Shown here: one piece after another, positions 1 to 8,958 of the stretch
How positions within the stretch are numbered: position 1 is the stretch's first letter
Layout: each line of letters opens with the position of its first letter
Assembly: GCA_965224535.1 (NCBI GenBank)
Contig: CBDCZR010000020.1
Location: forward strand, 1-64,000
Source of the DNA: JBCDHN01 sp965224535
GTDB lineage: Bacteria > Verrucomicrobiota > Verrucomicrobiia > Verrucomicrobiales > DEV007
Direction of reading: 5' to 3'
Length of the DNA stretch: 64,000 bases
The notes under the pieces: generated by a model
Told to the model about the DNA's origin: nothing
The model's input: only the letters and a program-made list of their open reading frames with translations
The model's database searches: none
Program-made: the position numbers and the translations under genes

Positions 1-422
1 CAGCAGGGGGAGAATCGGGCATCGGGTTGTCATGGGCGTGGAGGGAGAAGGGGAACTGTCGCGGATAGCCGGCGGCTGGTCAATTGGTCGGGAACGAGTT
101 CGGCGCCATTCATCCATTGAAGCGGAACTTAGCGGTCATTTCGAGGATATTTTTCGATCTGATTCCCAGTGTCACGGCTTAGTCCAGCGGGCGAAAATAA
201 CCTTTGATGCAATCTCGGTTTCGCACGCAAATCTGGATGTGATTGCCCTGTCGAAAACTCGCTTTTGGATAGATTTCTTTCCCTTCCTGAAACAGACCTC
301 GAGAGGTGTCAAATGGTCGCAATCCTGCATCGGCGCGACTATCGTGCAGGTTTTGAATGACCGCGCAGTCCAGCCGCCGTGAAAGCCCAAAATAAAGCCG
401 GAGGGGTTCCCTGCGTAACGGC
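1..422. other. Left-edge stretch without a recognisable gene
   Basis: Both strands have short open frames here, up to about 116 codons. None shows a recognisable domain, a signal peptide or convincing residue composition, and they overlap each other antisense. I see no tRNA, repeat or clear terminator. It may hold the end of a gene lying left of the window or simply be intergenic. Confidence 0.4.
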
Positions 423-662
423 TCATTGTCTGGCTTTTTTCGCGGTCACCGGGCCCGATTCAGCCTCCATGTCCCCGCCATTGCTGTGAAGGAGACGCTC
501 GCTTCGTTGCAGGGGCGTCAATTCCGGCTGTTTGGAAAGCGGCCGCTCTTCCAGGCGCTCCAAGAATTCTCGGGCCAATTCGGGATTCCCCTTCACGGCT
601 TCGCTTCGCTCGCGCAGAGCTTGAAGGGTTTGCTCGATGTCTTTTGGGGTTGGATAGGTCAT
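423..662 (-). CDS. Small hypothetical charged protein (79 aa)
   Basis: The frame begins at an ATG (complement of 660-662) that opens MTYPTPKDIEQTLQ and continues with Glu/Arg/Leu-rich sequence typical of short amphipathic helices. The tail is Lys/Ala-rich. No signal peptide or membrane segment is visible. A longer frame starting at 764 would overlap the end of exbD, so I prefer the internal start, which leaves a 47-bp gap behind exbD and suggests the third position of an exbB-exbD operon. I do not recognise the family and no function is assigned. Confidence 0.5.
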   Translation of the reverse strand: MTYPTPKDIEQTLQALRERSEAVKGNPELAREFLERLEERPLSKQPELTPLQRSERLLHSNGGDMEAESGPVTAKKARQ

Positions 663-709
663 TTCGAGGCGCGTGTCGGAGTAGGCGATGAGGGGGGAAT
701 GAATTCTGC

Positions 710-1123
710 TTACTCCGGTTTTTCCGCGGCAAAGGCCACATTCCAGATTCCGGCCTTCTGGCAAGTGTCCAGCACCACCATCACGGAGGCGAAATCGGCT
801 TTTCGGTCTCCGCGCAGGATCACCGGCTGATCGGGAAAAAGCTCCGCCACCCGCTGCAATTTGTCGTAGAGCATGGCTTCGTTCAAAATCTGGTTGTTCA
901 CCTTGATTTGGCCCTCCTCGTTCACGTTGATGATGATTTCGCCGCTTTTCCGGGCTTCCTGCGTGGCGCTTTGGGCTTCCGGAACGGAAATGTCCACCTC
1001 CGCCTCAAACCGGGCGAAATTCCACGAAACAATGAAAAAGATGAGCAGCAGAAACACCACGTCGATCATCGGCGCCAATTCCATTTCGGCGCGTTTGGTC
1101 GTGCTGTAATCTCGAAATTTCAT
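710..1123 (-). CDS. exbD: ExbD/TolR-family biopolymer transport protein
   Basis: This 137-aa inner-membrane protein is of the ExbD/TolR type, which with ExbB/TolQ harvests the proton gradient to energise outer-membrane transport or envelope functions. It has a short cytoplasmic N-terminus, one membrane segment (about residues 17-37) and a periplasmic domain. The segment carries the conserved aspartate, Asp21 in APMIDVVFLLLIFF. It lies 12 bp behind the ExbB/TolQ gene on the same strand, so the two are clearly co-transcribed. No TonB or TolA gene is visible nearby, so the energised client cannot be named. Confidence 0.9.
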   Translation of the reverse strand: MKFRDYSTTKRAEMELAPMIDVVFLLLIFFIVSWNFARFEAEVDISVPEAQSATQEARKSGEIIINVNEEGQIKVNNQILNEAMLYDKLQRVAELFPDQPVILRGDRKADFASVMVVLDTCQKAGIWNVAFAAEKPE

Positions 1124-1135
1124 CGTCGGCGCCGG

Positions 1136-1999
1136 TTACACTCCCTTCACGTCGCGGCGGGCGGCCTTGCTCTCTTCGCGCGCGGTTGCGCGGTAATTGG
1201 CCCGCTTGTACTGGGCGGCCAGCAGCGCCATCAGGTGGGTCATTGCCGCTTCCATCTCGCTGATCATCTTCTGCACCTTGCCGCGGAAGATGGAGTAAAA
1301 AATCAAGGCCGGAATGCCGATCGTCAGCCCGCTGGCCGTGGTGATGAGCGCCTGCGAAACCCCCTGGCTCACCTGAACCTGCACCGCTCCGGAGGCGGCG
1401 CTGAGGTCGTTAAAACTGCGAATCATCCCCAAAACCGTCCCTAACAGCCCCACCATCGGCGCCACGGAGCCCACATCCGCCAAATAGGTGATGCGCTGGT
1501 TCAAAATGCTCGCCTGCCGGCTTCCCTCCGCTTCCGTCACCTCGCGAACCTCCTCAAAACTGGCCGTGGGATTCTTCGTCGCGAAATCCAGCGTTTTGTA
1601 GGTGATGCGCGCGATGGCCTCGTTCTCCCGGTTGCAAACGGCGATCAAGCCCAGGTAATCCTGCTTGCGAATCAGGGCGTCGGCCGCGTTCATGAATTTA
1701 TCGCTCACCACCGTGCCTTGGCGGATGGTCAGCATGTAGTAAAAAATCAGCAACACCGCCACGAATGACAAGGCCGCCAGCGGAATCATCACGATCCCAC
1801 CGGTTTTCAGCACTTTGATGAATTCCACCGCTTTTTCGGTGGTGGTGGCCATGGGGCTATCGGCGGCCAGCGGCGCATCCTCTGAGGCGGGAGCCTCTGA
1901 AGCAGGGGGCGCGTCCCCCGGTGCTGAGGGTGCAGGATCCTGACCCAAAGCCGGGAGGCTCAGGCAAGCGGCGGCCGCCACAATGAGGAGGGTTCTCAT
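1136..1999 (-). CDS. exbB: ExbB/TolQ/MotA-family proton channel protein with signal peptide
   Basis: The product has a cleavable signal (MRTLLIVAAAACLSLPALG), then an Ala/Pro/Glu-rich periplasmic linker (about residues 20-55), then the three-helix MotA/TolQ/ExbB domain. The C-terminal part GSVAPMVGLLGTVLGMIRSF is characteristic of the family. I start at the ATG at 1997-1999 because the extra 18 residues of the longer frame would precede an otherwise perfect signal peptide. It is first in the operon with exbD. A secreted N-terminal extension is seen in some ExbB proteins of Planctomycetes and Verrucomicrobia (recollection). Confidence 0.88.
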   Translation of the reverse strand: MRTLLIVAAAACLSLPALGQDPAPSAPGDAPPASEAPASEDAPLAADSPMATTTEKAVEFIKVLKTGGIVMIPLAALSFVAVLLIFYYMLTIRQGTVVSDKFMNAADALIRKQDYLGLIAVCNRENEAIARITYKTLDFATKNPTASFEEVREVTEAEGSRQASILNQRITYLADVGSVAPMVGLLGTVLGMIRSFNDLSAASGAVQVQVSQGVSQALITTASGLTIGIPALIFYSIFRGKVQKMISEMEAAMTHLMALLAAQYKRANYRATAREESKAARRDVKGV

Positions 2000-2227
2000 G
2001 AAAACTGGGATTGGCGCGGTCAAATCGACCGCAAAGTTAGAGTGAGACTGCACGTTGGAAAGTAGAAATTTAACCAGAGTAAAATAATGCCGCGAATCTT
2101 AGCGATCCTTTCCGCTCCTTGCAATCCTGACATTCTGAAAAAAGGCCCATTCATCGAATTGGCCATTTTGAGTTTGCCGCCGATGGGACGCTGGCTAGGA
2201 TGATGGCAACTCTCACCATACTGACAC

Positions 2228-3343
2228 ATGAAGACGCTACACACCCTGGTGCTATTCACCGCGACAGCCGCCTCCGCCCTGGCCGGAAGCGTTGTCGAAT
2301 CCACCATTCAAGGCTCCCCGGAACTGGGGCGCATCGACGTCATTAGCTTTGCGCCTGAGGGCGTTCTGCTGATCGGAGACGGGCAAAATTCGCAGATTTT
2401 AGCCATCGAAACCGGCGACACCAAGCCGGCGAGCGGAGAATTTGGCGAAATTCCCAATTTTCAGGCGGAAGTCGCCTCCCGGCTGGGAGTGAAGGCCGAA
2501 GACGCGGAAATCCTGGATTTAGCCGTCAATCCCGCCAGCGGGCACCTCTACCTTGCCATTCGCAAGCAGGACGACAAAACCTACGTCATCGTTCGCGTGG
2601 ACCCGAACCGGGAAATGGAGTTGGTTTCGCTGCAAAACGTGAAATTCGCCAAAATTCCCGTTCCCAAGGGCGATGAAGCTCCGGTCTCCAAAATTACCGA
2701 CGTCGTTTGGGCCGGAAATCGCCTCGTCGCCGCCGGACGTTGCGCCGAGGCCTTCGCCAGCAAGATTTTCGCCGCTGACGGCCCCTTGCAGCACGACCGC
2801 GCCGGCCAGGTTTACAGCGCGGAGACCTACCACGTCTCTCACCGCAAATGGGAGACCAAAGCGCCCATGAGCGTGATGATTCCCTACGAAGAAGACGGCA
2901 AGCACTACATCGTCGGCGCCTTCAGTTGCACGCCGGTGGTCAAGTACCCCATCGATGCCATCGAGCCCGGCGCAAAGATCAAGGGCATCAGCATGATCGA
3001 GCTGGGCAGCGGCAACCGTCCCCTGGACATGTTCGCCTACCAAACGGACGAAAACGGCGAAGCCAGCGTCCTGACCAACACCTTTCGCTTCCATCATGGC
3101 AAGCGCCCCTACGGCCCCAGCCCGCACCTTGCCTTTCGCTTCGACGAAGCCTTGCTCGGCAACGACAAGGTTAACGAAGAAGCCGTCCACCGCCTCAAAA
3201 ACGCCGAAGAAGGTACCATCGAGATTGCCGAACCCTTCCACGGCGTCATCCAGATGGATCGCCTGAACGAAAAAACGGCCCTGGCCTTGCGCGAGCGCGA
3301 GGACAAAGGCGTGGACTTGGTGGCCATCGCCTTGCCGAAGTAA
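2228..3343 (+). CDS. Secreted protein of unknown function (371 aa)
   Basis: It starts with a clear signal peptide, MKTLHTLVLFTATAASALAG. The mature part is rich in short beta-strand-like segments with Gly/Asp turns (for example PEGVLLIGDGQNSQI and NPASGHLYLAIRKQDD), which suggests a beta-propeller-like or WD-like fold; that is inference. No catalytic motif or metal site is recognised. It is transcribed divergently from exbB across about 230 bp and stands alone, with the sensor kinase 150 bp downstream. Confidence 0.75.
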   Translation: MKTLHTLVLFTATAASALAGSVVESTIQGSPELGRIDVISFAPEGVLLIGDGQNSQILAIETGDTKPASGEFGEIPNFQAEVASRLGVKAEDAEILDLAVNPASGHLYLAIRKQDDKTYVIVRVDPNREMELVSLQNVKFAKIPVPKGDEAPVSKITDVVWAGNRLVAAGRCAEAFASKIFAADGPLQHDRAGQVYSAETYHVSHRKWETKAPMSVMIPYEEDGKHYIVGAFSCTPVVKYPIDAIEPGAKIKGISMIELGSGNRPLDMFAYQTDENGEASVLTNTFRFHHGKRPYGPSPHLAFRFDEALLGNDKVNEEAVHRLKNAEEGTIEIAEPFHGVIQMDRLNEKTALALREREDKGVDLVAIALPK

Positions 3344-3496
3344 ACTACGCCTTCGCCCACTTCCTGGAAGACGTCGAGCCCACCCGCGGCCCTTGCGGTT
3401 GGGTGCGGTTTCGACGTTTTGGGACCATTTGATGTCCTGACGTCCTCAAATTCCTGGATTGACCGAAGGACGGGGTAAGGGGATAATGCCAGGCTT

Positions 3497-4714
3497 ATGG
3501 AAGGTGTCAGTCCAGCGCGGCACAACATGCTCGGCAGGGTCATCGACAATCTGCCGATCGCCATTTTTTGCAAAGACGCTTCGGATGACTATCGCTTCGT
3601 GCTCTGGAACAAGATGCAGGAAGAAGTCACCGGAATCCCCCGCGAACAAGCTCTCGGCCGAACCGATTTCGACCTGTTCCCGCGCGAGGAAGCCGAAGGG
3701 TTCCGCGCCATGGACGAGCACGTCGTGCTGACCGGAACGACCGTCGATATCCCGGAAGAAGAGGTGCAAACCGGCGCCGGGAACAAGATTTGGCTCCACA
3801 CCGTCAAAGTTCAGGTGGAAGATGCCTACAACTCCAAAAACCTGCTGCTCGGCGTGAGCGAAGACGTCACCGAACGCCGCCGGCTCAACGAAAACCTGGA
3901 CCAAACCAGCGCCGAGTTGGAATCCACCCAACTTCAGCTCATCCAGGCCGAAAAAATGGAGTCCGTGGGCCGTTTGGCCGCTGGCGTGGCTCACGAGGTC
4001 AAAAATCCGCTGGCGGCCTTGCTGCTGGGCGTGGATTACCTGGATAGCGGCATTCTTCCCGACGACCCGAATTTGCCCGAGATCGTCAAGGAAATGCGCG
4101 AAGCCATCGGCCGGGCCGACCGCATTATCCGCGGTTTGGTCGATTTTTCCTCGTCGCGAAAAATCAACCTCGTGGAGCAAGACATCCAGCCGGTCATCGG
4201 TCAGGCCCTGCTCTTGATTCGGCACGAAATCGTGCGCGGCAGAGTCGAGGTGCAAACCCACTTTCAGCCGGGGTTGCCGGACGTGCGGCTGGATGCGCCC
4301 AAATTCGAGCAGGTCATGGTCAATTTGCTCATCAACTCCATCCACGCGATGAGCGAAACCGAGCGCCCGGAGCTGGAAATCTCCGTTTGGTCGGGAATTG
4401 CGGGAATGGAGGCCCACGACGAAGGAGCCCGGAGCGCCGACCGGATGCGCGTGGGCGACCGCGTGGTTTTCGTGCAAATTCGCGACAACGGCTCGGGAAT
4501 TCCCCCCGACAAGCTCAACCAGATTTTCGAACCGTTTTTCACCACCAAACCCACCGGCGTTGGCACGGGATTGGGCCTAAGCGTGGTGCGCAACATCATC
4601 CAGCTTCACAAGGGCCGAATTGAGATCGGAAACCGGCCGGAAGGCGGCGTGAAGACCCTGCTGTGTCTGCGGGCGGCAGGCGGCACGAGCGAAGCCATTG
4701 ACAACATCATCTAA
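3497..4714 (+). CDS. PAS-domain sensor histidine kinase
   Basis: A 405-aa two-component kinase with no membrane segment, so probably cytoplasmic. A PAS domain spans about residues 13-127, with the usual DLFPREEAEGFRAMDEHVV stretch. A coiled-coil linker (128-155) leads to the HisKA domain with phospho-acceptor His166 in AAGVAHEVKNPLAALL. The ATPase domain carries the N box (VNLLINSIHAM, about 275-285), G1 (DNGSGIP, 330-336), F box (FEPFFTTK) and G2 (GTGLGL, 356-361). The response regulator follows immediately. An alternative downstream ATG (MLGRVIDNLP) cannot be excluded. The signal sensed is unknown. Confidence 0.9.
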   Translation: MEGVSPARHNMLGRVIDNLPIAIFCKDASDDYRFVLWNKMQEEVTGIPREQALGRTDFDLFPREEAEGFRAMDEHVVLTGTTVDIPEEEVQTGAGNKIWLHTVKVQVEDAYNSKNLLLGVSEDVTERRRLNENLDQTSAELESTQLQLIQAEKMESVGRLAAGVAHEVKNPLAALLLGVDYLDSGILPDDPNLPEIVKEMREAIGRADRIIRGLVDFSSSRKINLVEQDIQPVIGQALLLIRHEIVRGRVEVQTHFQPGLPDVRLDAPKFEQVMVNLLINSIHAMSETERPELEISVWSGIAGMEAHDEGARSADRMRVGDRVVFVQIRDNGSGIPPDKLNQIFEPFFTTKPTGVGTGLGLSVVRNIIQLHKGRIEIGNRPEGGVKTLLCLRAAGGTSEAIDNII

Positions 4715-4732
4715 TTGTCTGACAATCCCACC

Positions 4733-5128
4733 ATGGCCACGAAAAAACGCATCCTCATCGTCGATGACGAGGTCGGTTTCACCCGCCTGCTCAAGATGAA
4801 CCTGGAGAAAACGGGCAAGTACGACGTGATGGTCGAAAATCGCTCTCCCAAGGCCCCGCTCGCCGCCAAAATCTTCCACCCGGACATCATCCTGCTGGAT
4901 ATCGTGATGCCGGAGATGGACGGCGGCGATGTCGCCTCGCAAATCCACGCCGACCCCGAATTGGCCAACATCCCCATCGTCATGCTCACCGCCCTGGTCG
5001 ACCGGGATGACACCAGCCCGGGTTCCGTGGCTCAATCCGGCGCGCTCGACGTTCTGGCCAAACCGGTGGATTTGGAAATTTTGCTGCGTTGCCTGGAGGA
5101 GAAGCTGGGAACGGCGGATGCGGATTGA
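4733..5128 (+). CDS. CheY-like single-domain response regulator
   Basis: 131-aa receiver domain without an output domain. The acidic pocket is in ILIVDDE (Asp11, Asp12), the phospho-acceptor is Asp56 in IILLDIVMPEMDGG, and the switch residues are Thr86 (VMLTA) and Lys110 (LAKPVD). I use the ATG at 4733; a TTG at 4715 is also in frame and would directly abut the kinase stop. It is the probable partner of the upstream PAS kinase. Lacking a DNA-binding domain, it should act through protein contacts or a phosphorelay. Confidence 0.88.
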   Translation: MATKKRILIVDDEVGFTRLLKMNLEKTGKYDVMVENRSPKAPLAAKIFHPDIILLDIVMPEMDGGDVASQIHADPELANIPIVMLTALVDRDDTSPGSVAQSGALDVLAKPVDLEILLRCLEEKLGTADAD

Positions 5129-5157
5129 ACGAAAGGCGCGAAATTGTCGTGAACGGT

Positions 5158-5244
5158 CTTTGGACTGCTGCAGCCCGCTGCAGCTTTGCGGTGGCCGCAG
5201 CCTGCTGCGGGCGGGGGGGGGGGGGGGGGGGGGGCAGTCCAAAG
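5158..5244. repeat. Palindromic element with 11-bp perfect arms enclosing a G22 tract
   Basis: CTTTGGACTGC (5158-5168) and its exact reverse complement GCAGTCCAAAG (5234-5244) bracket a GC-rich core with internal CTGCAGC and GCTGC repeats. A run of 22 consecutive G residues fills 5213-5234. The arrangement is that of a REP- or MITE-like folded repeat. Elements with these arm sequences are, as far as I remember, scattered in Verrucomicrobiota genomes. The G run may be a real slipped tract or an assembly artefact. Confidence 0.75.
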
Positions 5245-5457
5245 AAAGCTGAAGTTTTCGCAGCCGGCCGCATCGAAGGTTGAAGATGGTGAGTGGTAAC
5301 GGAGCCCCGGCGCCTTGCTCGTCTCAAAAATCGGCAGCGCCCCCGTCATCAAAGCCCGCTTCGTCGCCAATCTCGCCGGCAAGCGGTTCGTGGAATACGA
5401 ATTCCCGCCCCGCGAGCCCAAAGCGAATAAAAAAGCCGCGACGAAGGAAGACCGCTT
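5245..5457. other. Degenerate stretch between palindromic element and CHAT remnant
   Basis: The plus strand is open from about 5315 and begins MLVSKIGSAPVIKARFVAN, with plausible composition for about 48 codons before it runs antisense into the CHAT remnant. I see no match I can name. It may be the tail of a lost gene or chance. No terminator or RNA gene is visible. Confidence 0.3.
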
Positions 5458-6460
5458 TCAGATTCCGAACGCCGCGCCGTTCGCCGTAACCGCTGCCCAA
5501 TGCTGCGGTTCGGCGAAGGGCGGGGTATCAGGATGGTCCTCAGCGTGTGCAGCCGCTCTTTTCCGGCATTCATTCTTCACCGGCCCATCCGGCATACTCG
5601 CCAAGAACTCCGGCATGATTTCGTTTTTCAGTTGTTCGCCCGAAGTGAAGTCCTGGCGCAACCAGTGCGTGGCCTCGCGTAAGGCAGCGGCGGGAGGAAG
5701 TTTGGAGTCGCCGAAATGCAGTTCCGAAAAGCGCCGCATCAAGAGGCCCGACGCCGGCCACAGGGTGGAAACCGCGCAGCGCGCGCCAGCGAAGAGCGCT
5801 CCGGTGGAAAGGGACAAAAAAATCATCCGTCATCCCTCTGGGATCGATCAGATTCGTCTCGCAGCCGTTGAGGACGGCCAGGTAACAACCCGTTAGGTTC
5901 AGCTCGGTGAAGAAGTAGCGCAGTTGGACCAGTCCTTCTTGTCCTCCCGCCTTTTGCTTCGCATCTTCAGGATCCAATCCGCGGTGATGTCCCCAGACTC
6001 CGGAATCTTCTTCGCTCCGATCAACGGAGCCACAGCGTGAGCTTCCACCGTGGAAAAGTGCAAATCGTTCGTGGCGTTGGGAATGAGCAGGGAATGGCCT
6101 GCTCCCTGCGGCATCCCGCGGCTCACTACCTGGTGATACACGCTCAAACTCGGCGCGTAGCCGATTTCGTAGCGGTCGCAAAGCAATTCAGTGCCCTGGC
6201 CCGTCCCGCAGGCGTGGAGCGGAAAGAGGTGGAGATACCGATGCGGGCAAAGTAAGAGCCGCTTGGTTCCCACCGGCAATTTCGTGACCAACGGAGCCGT
6301 GATGTGTTCGGTCAACGGTCTGAGCCGTTCCGGCAACGATTCAGCCCAGATCCCCAGACCTTTGCTCCCGTTGCCTTCGCTTTCTTCAAATTGCCTGGGA
6401 GGGACGAATTGCCCGGGAGGGACGGGCTTTTCTTGCGTGAAACATCAATCACCCCTGGTT
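5458..6460 (-). pseudogene. CHAT-domain (caspase-like) peptidase remnant
   Basis: Three successive frames on this strand spell out pieces of a CHAT domain, the C-terminal caspase-like protease of TPR-CHAT proteins. The first (from about 6460, no start codon) reads GTKRLLLCPHRYLHLFPLHA and later SLSVYHQVV. The second carries the catalytic-cysteine block LTGCYLAVLNGCETN. The third carries GARCAVSTLWPAS and ends in PFAEPQHWAAVTANGAA. The catalytic-histidine strand expected between the first two pieces is missing, which points to an internal deletion near 5940. The second and third pieces are separated by one extra T in a T7 run (5816-5822). The N-terminal half is gone. Non-functional as it stands. 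Confidence 0.75.
6389..6424. repeat. Two tandem 18-bp units inside the CHAT remnant
   Basis: The unit AATTGCCYGGGAGGGACG occurs twice head to tail. On the minus strand it keeps the CHAT frame and encodes two copies of a VPPxQF hexapeptide. It is probably a slippage duplication in the upstream edge of the pseudogene. Confidence 0.6.
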
Positions 6461-6683
6461 TTTAACCAAATGACACCGTGAAAGCAACTTGCGATTGGCG
6501 AAATTGTGCTCCAGACCTCGGCTTCAAAGCGCCCAAGGGTCCGAGGCCCCTGCGAAATCTTCGTTTGGGCTGATTTGGCCGGTGGTAATTTGGGCACGCC
6601 AGTCCCTTTTGCGTTTGCGGGCGTCTATTTGCCCGGCTCATCGGGCGGGGGATTTGAACGCTGAAACCGCTTTCTACACCTCC

Positions 6684-7699
6684 CTACACCTCCCCGCGCA
6701 GATCGCGCATATTCCCGAGCCCGCCCCAGTCCACATCGCGCATCTTGCGCGCACCATCGATCCGCTTTTCTCCAAACTTCTCGCGCCGCTCCCGAAAAAC
6801 CTCCTCCACATAGCCCTTGGTCCCCAGCGCCACCCCGTTGCTGAAATAGCGAATCCGCGCCTTCACCAGCACCCGCCAAGCCAAAGCGCCTTCCTCCCGC
6901 TCGATCACTGCCTCGGATTCCTCGGCCGAAAACCCGCTTTTGGTCACCTTGCCATCGTCATCGAGGCGCTCGCGCCCGTCTCCATAGAGCCAACACCGGT
7001 AAACCTTCTGCACCGATCTCCAGCTCTCCGTCCCCCCGTCGTAAACCCAATTCGCCTTATCCACCAGGCGAGTGAGCCCCTCGCGAGCCCGCGCCTTGCC
7101 GGCGACCGCTTCCCCATAGCCGGACCAACGGTAATCCTTCGGATCGCGCACCAACCCGGCGCGCACCGGGTTCAGGTCGATATATGCCGCCATCGTCTTG
7201 AGCGGACTGCCGCGTCCCTCCACCAGCACGCTCTTGAAGCGATCCTGCCAGAGCGGGCCGCGCCGCTTCGCACGCCGGTTATACCACTGGGTAAGCGCTG
7301 TTGCAGCTCCTTCACGAAAACTGACAGATCGCGCATGCGCCTGATATAACGCATCCGCAGCTCCTCAGCCCGGGAATGCAATCCGCTGTCGCGAAAGTCT
7401 TCGAGTTGCGTGGCGATCTCCTCGATGGCCTTCTCGCTGTAGAGAATCTCCAGGTGATCGAGGAACTGGGAATCCGGTGCCTCGATCAGCGGATTCTCCT
7501 CGGGATCCGGCACTTCCACCAACGCATGCCAATGGTTGCCCATGATGAGCCGGATCTGCGCGAAGCGGCAATGAACGTCGAGCAGGGCGCGGAACTTCTC
7601 CTTGGCGACATCGTCGAAGATCATGCGCCCTTCGATGGCGCGGGCCATGATGTGGTAGCAATTGCTGGAGGCGGGGCCGAGGACGCGGGCGATTCTCAT
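6684..7699 (-). pseudogene. REP-associated tyrosine transposase (RAYT/Y1), frameshifted
   Basis: The N-terminal part begins MRIARVLGPASSNCYHIMAR and contains the HUH-type metal site, the His-Trp-His of LIMGNHWHALVEV. In an intact family member the text would run on through QWYNRRAKRRGPLWQDRFKS to AAYIDLNPVRAGLV. Both parts are present but in different frames. A single missing base at about 7292-7294 explains it, because restoring one base makes the frame continuous over about 338 codons. The catalytic Tyr should lie in the region before the break. RAYTs mobilise or maintain short palindromic elements, and one such element lies at 5158-5244. Single-base loss could also be a sequencing error. 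Confidence 0.85.
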
Positions 7700-7750
7700 G
7701 GTTGAGAACGGAGCAATATGGGAGAATCGCGCAAGCAGAATACTCAAAAT

Positions 7751-8661
7751 TTATGGTTGTGCCGATTTTCTGCGTAGAAAAAGCCCGTCCCCCCCCAACC
7801 CTAGCCAGAGCGGGATCTTGCATGGAGGGATCGTAGGTGGTGGCGTCTGCGTTGGGTTCGTCTGCTTGTGAAAAATTGTCGTCCATCGGGCTTGGCTCCG
7901 AATCTATAGTGGCGTTGTCCGGCAGCTCGTCGGCATCAGAATTTTGCGGTGCTGAATCCTCCTCATCCGTGGTTGAGGAATCGTCCGCGGCAGTGTCAGC
8001 AGGCTCATCATTCGGATCATGGGCACTAGAGTTACCAAAAATTTCATTGTGGTCGAGGTGGCCATCGCCGTCCGAATCGTACGGATATTCGGTACCGGCC
8101 CAATATTCCAAGAGAAAGCTGAGGCCGGTGGTGGGAGACGGATATTCGGCATCAGCGGGATCCTCGGGGTTCGTTCCGTAATCGCGCTCGAATCCGTCCG
8201 GGAGTTGGTCGCCGTCGCTGTCCGGATTTGTCGGGTCCAGCGTCGTGGTATAAGTTGCGGTGGACCAATACATGTAGACGTTTTCCTCGGTGATGTTGCC
8301 AAACCCATCGTCTACCCAGTCCGTATGTTGATAAACTTCATAAACTTCAACGCCGCCAATTTCCTCCGAATCAGTTAGCCCGTCGAAATCGCTGTCAGGA
8401 AGGAGCGGATTGGTCCCGTAGATGAACTCCTCATCGTCGTTGGGAATACCGTCGCCATCATCATCCGCGTAGGGATCGCTCCAATCATCACCATAACCAG
8501 AAGAATCCGGGTCAGAGTAAGGATCGGAGTAGTAAGGATCAGAGATCGTCCTGCGCGTGGAGGGAGGGAGCGGTGAGAGCCGCGAAGATGAAAATGGTGA
8601 AAAGAGCACCAACAACACCGAGATTGAGATTGCGATGAAACAAACCTGGCAATGTTTTCAT
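7751..8661 (-). pseudogene. Secreted thrombospondin type 3 repeat protein, frameshifted
   Basis: An ATG at 8659-8661 opens a good signal peptide (MKTLPGLFHRNLNLGVVGAL, then FTIFIFAALTAPSLHAQDDL) that runs into TGA at 8539-8541. The other frame then encodes an acidic protein with calcium-binding TSP3-type repeats: DDDGDGIPNDDEE, DSDFDGLTDSEE, NPDSDGDQLPDG, DSDGDGHLDHNE. One base change between about 8542 and 8551 separates export signal from repeats. Near the end a G8 run (7789-7796) causes a second ambiguity: with seven G the frame ends at TAA 7751-7753; with eight it reads on through the RAYT gene. Such proteins usually bind calcium at the cell surface. Confidence 0.72.
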
Positions 8662-8958
8662 GACCTACCAATTTTTCTGGCTATTACTATTTGGGGGGGG
8701 CGGAGCGTGGAGGGAGTTCTGCGCCCCGAAACTCCGCAACAACATGGAGTTGTTAGAGTTTTTAGGGGAGATTGGCCGATTTTGGCAAGAACTTTTTCTT
8801 CCTGGTTGCCGGAAATTCGCCGATTTTCGGCAAACGGCGTTGTGTTGTTCCCTTATTGCCAGGGAATTGCGAATGATGGGAGGAGAGGAGAGATTTTTTC
8901 GTGAATCCGGTAGCCGCTTGACGATGCGTCGCTCCGGTTTCAGATCCAGCCTGGATTT
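8662..8958. other. Non-coding stretch upstream of the TSP3 gene
   Basis: No convincing gene. It contains a G8 run (8693-8700), an imperfect hairpin (GGAGTT near 8711 with AACTCC near 8729), and relatively AT-rich sequence compatible with promoters. A plus-strand frame of 188 codons crosses it, but that frame is built largely of the downstream tandem repeat and is not believable. Confidence 0.4.

Noticed and set aside
6631..6646. GCCCG/CGGGC hairpin downstream of the RAYT gene as a REP element
   Set aside because: Five-base arms are too short to be meaningful in GC-rich DNA and do not resemble the 5158-5244 element.
7365..7750. C-terminal extension of the TSP3 protein through the RAYT gene
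   Set aside because: The residues from about 7750 to 7365 are an Arg/Pro/His-rich shadow of the RAYT coding sequence; reading on depends on the exact length of the G8 run.
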